Positions 5,371-6,033 of a stretch of 6,033 nucleotides of DNA are shown here, one piece after another. The position numbers and the translations under genes were made by a program. Numbering within the stretch: position 1 is the stretch's first letter; every line of letters starts with the position of its first letter. The notes under the pieces are model-generated. The model searched no databases and was not told the DNA's origin. It worked only from the letters and a program-made list of their open reading frames with translations. The stretch is from Cellvibrionales bacterium UBA2511 (GTDB lineage Bacteria > Pseudomonadota > Gammaproteobacteria > Pseudomonadales > Porticoccaceae): contig DDNV01000085.1 of the NCBI GenBank assembly GCA_002341315.1, positions 24,617 to 30,649 on the forward strand, read 5' to 3'.

Positions 5371-6033
5371 TTAGATCCAGAACTGCCAGGGACGTTTTTG
5401 TACTTCTTTGTCTTCCTTGCGGCGCCCGGGGTTTTGTCGTCGGTCTTTTTTCCCCGGTTCGTATCGGACTTCCTGGCGGGGGTCGGTAAAAGAGCGTCTT
5501 TCACCTTTTCTTGAATCGGGCCCACGGTATACCTCAGTTTGGGTTAATTCCCTTGCCTGAAAGAGGTTCTCTTTGCTTGGCGGGACTTCCTCGGGTTTTG
5601 GCTGGATAGCCAGCCCCGTTTGAGGTGCGGGGGCAGGTGGAGTCCTGCGAGCGGAGTCAGAGATATCAACTACTTTTTTTTTAATGTCGCTAACGGCCGC
5701 AGGTGCCGGCTGGGGCGGTGTATCGTAGGTGTCCTGAACAGCAAAATCGAGATCGGGAAGCATGGTCTTCGATGTCAGCTGTTCCTGGTTTATTTCGCCC
5801 AATACAATCTTGGCGTCGTTAATGCTGATTTTATGCAATTCTTCAACGCAGGCATGTAAAAAAAGTCGACTGCAAATCATATTGATGCGTCGAGGAATAC
5901 CCTCGCTGACTTTGTGGATCACGGGGTAAATGGCATTACTGATAGCGGGGTCTCCTTTCCAGCCAACCTGATTCAACCTGTGTTTGATGTAACCCTTAGT
6001 TTCCTCTTCATTCAAGGATGCCAAATGGCAGGC
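5371..6033 (-). CDS. ExeA-like / XrtA system-associated AAA+ ATPase, C-terminal part (5' end outside window)
   Basis: The last 220 codons of a larger protein are present; it runs in from the right edge with no true start inside. Counting from the edge, residues 3-85 form an AAA+ lid: LASLNEEETKGYIKHRL (4-20), VGWKGDP (23-29) and the sensor-2-like GIPRRINMICSRLFLH (45-60). These resemble the ATPase of exosortase/PEP-CTERM loci (TIGR03015-like) and ExeA/GspA. Such proteins are ATPases of secretion or exopolysaccharide systems. The missing part should hold Walker A and B. After the lid come a Pro/Ala-rich, probably disordered linker (about 105-155) and a strongly basic tail (170-214) with ERRS, KKDRR and GRRKED, ending PWQFWI. 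No peptidoglycan-binding domain like that of GspA is visible. The tail is unusual for the family. A run of nine A codes for KKK at residues 118-120. The gene is followed by 128 bp and the aminotransferase in the same direction. The family call is from memory and moderately sure. Confidence 0.72.
   Translation of the reverse strand, partial: ACHLASLNEEETKGYIKHRLNQVGWKGDPAISNAIYPVIHKVSEGIPRRINMICSRLFLHACVEELHKISINDAKIVLGEINQEQLTSKTMLPDLDFAVQDTYDTPPQPAPAAVSDIKKKVVDISDSARRTPPAPAPQTGLAIQPKPEEVPPSKENLFQARELTQTEVYRGPDSRKGERRSFTDPRQEVRYEPGKKDRRQNPGRRKEDKEVQKRPWQFWI

Noticed and set aside
5184..5525. Minus-strand open frame of 113 codons spanning the gap between ATPase and aminotransferase
   Set aside because: It overlaps both genes in another frame, covers the promoter region, and has low-complexity content without family resemblance.
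1..6033. Mobile element, CRISPR array, phage or defence system
   Set aside because: No transposase, integrase, regularly spaced repeats or defence-family motifs were seen. The genes are core-type and the spacing is ordinary.

Overview
The window looks like chromosomal DNA from a gammaproteobacterium. The main evidence is the run miaB – ybeZ (phoH-like) – ybeY – ybeX/corC on the minus strand, which is the conserved order in Escherichia and Pseudomonas; all four proteins resemble their gammaproteobacterial orthologues closely from memory. Two further hints are a DUF1820 gene divergent from miaB (an arrangement I recall from Pseudomonas) and part of an XrtA/PEP-CTERM-type ATPase. Together with moderate GC content these suggest an environmental or marine lineage such as Cellvibrionales or relatives. 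That placement is inference.

Layout. Positions 1-3408, all minus strand, hold the RNA-metabolism cluster, read from right to left: miaB (3408-2044), a 104-bp gap, ybeZ (1939-899), ybeY (902-414) and ybeX/corC (421 to beyond the left edge). The ybeZ/ybeY junction overlaps by 4 bases (ATGA) and the ybeY/ybeX junction by 8, so these three are almost certainly co-transcribed and translationally coupled. MiaB modifies tRNA, YbeY matures 16S rRNA and polices ribosome quality, YbeZ is its ATPase partner, and YbeX has been linked to ribosome metabolism. The cluster is therefore a translation-machinery maintenance operon.

Positions 3409-3558 are a divergent promoter region. To its right, on the plus strand, lies a 113-residue DUF1820 gene (3559-3900). 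It ends at a strong bidirectional terminator (3925-3952) shared with the convergent gene. That gene, on the minus strand, is a 425-residue PLP-dependent aminotransferase (5242-3965) with a GTG start, a good Shine-Dalgarno sequence and a perfect TATAAT box inside an inverted repeat.

The right edge (5371-6033, minus strand) is the C-terminal part of an AAA+ ATPase of the ExeA/XrtA-associated type. It carries a Pro-rich linker and an Arg-rich tail ending in an aromatic hexapeptide. An A9 homopolymer sits between the ATPase lid and the tail.

I see no mobile element, CRISPR array, tRNA or rRNA. Most of the window is ordinary core genome. The points most worth a second look are the A9 tract and tail of the ATPase, the inverted repeat over the aminotransferase promoter, and the paired ACAGG/CCTGT elements that bracket the DUF1820 gene.
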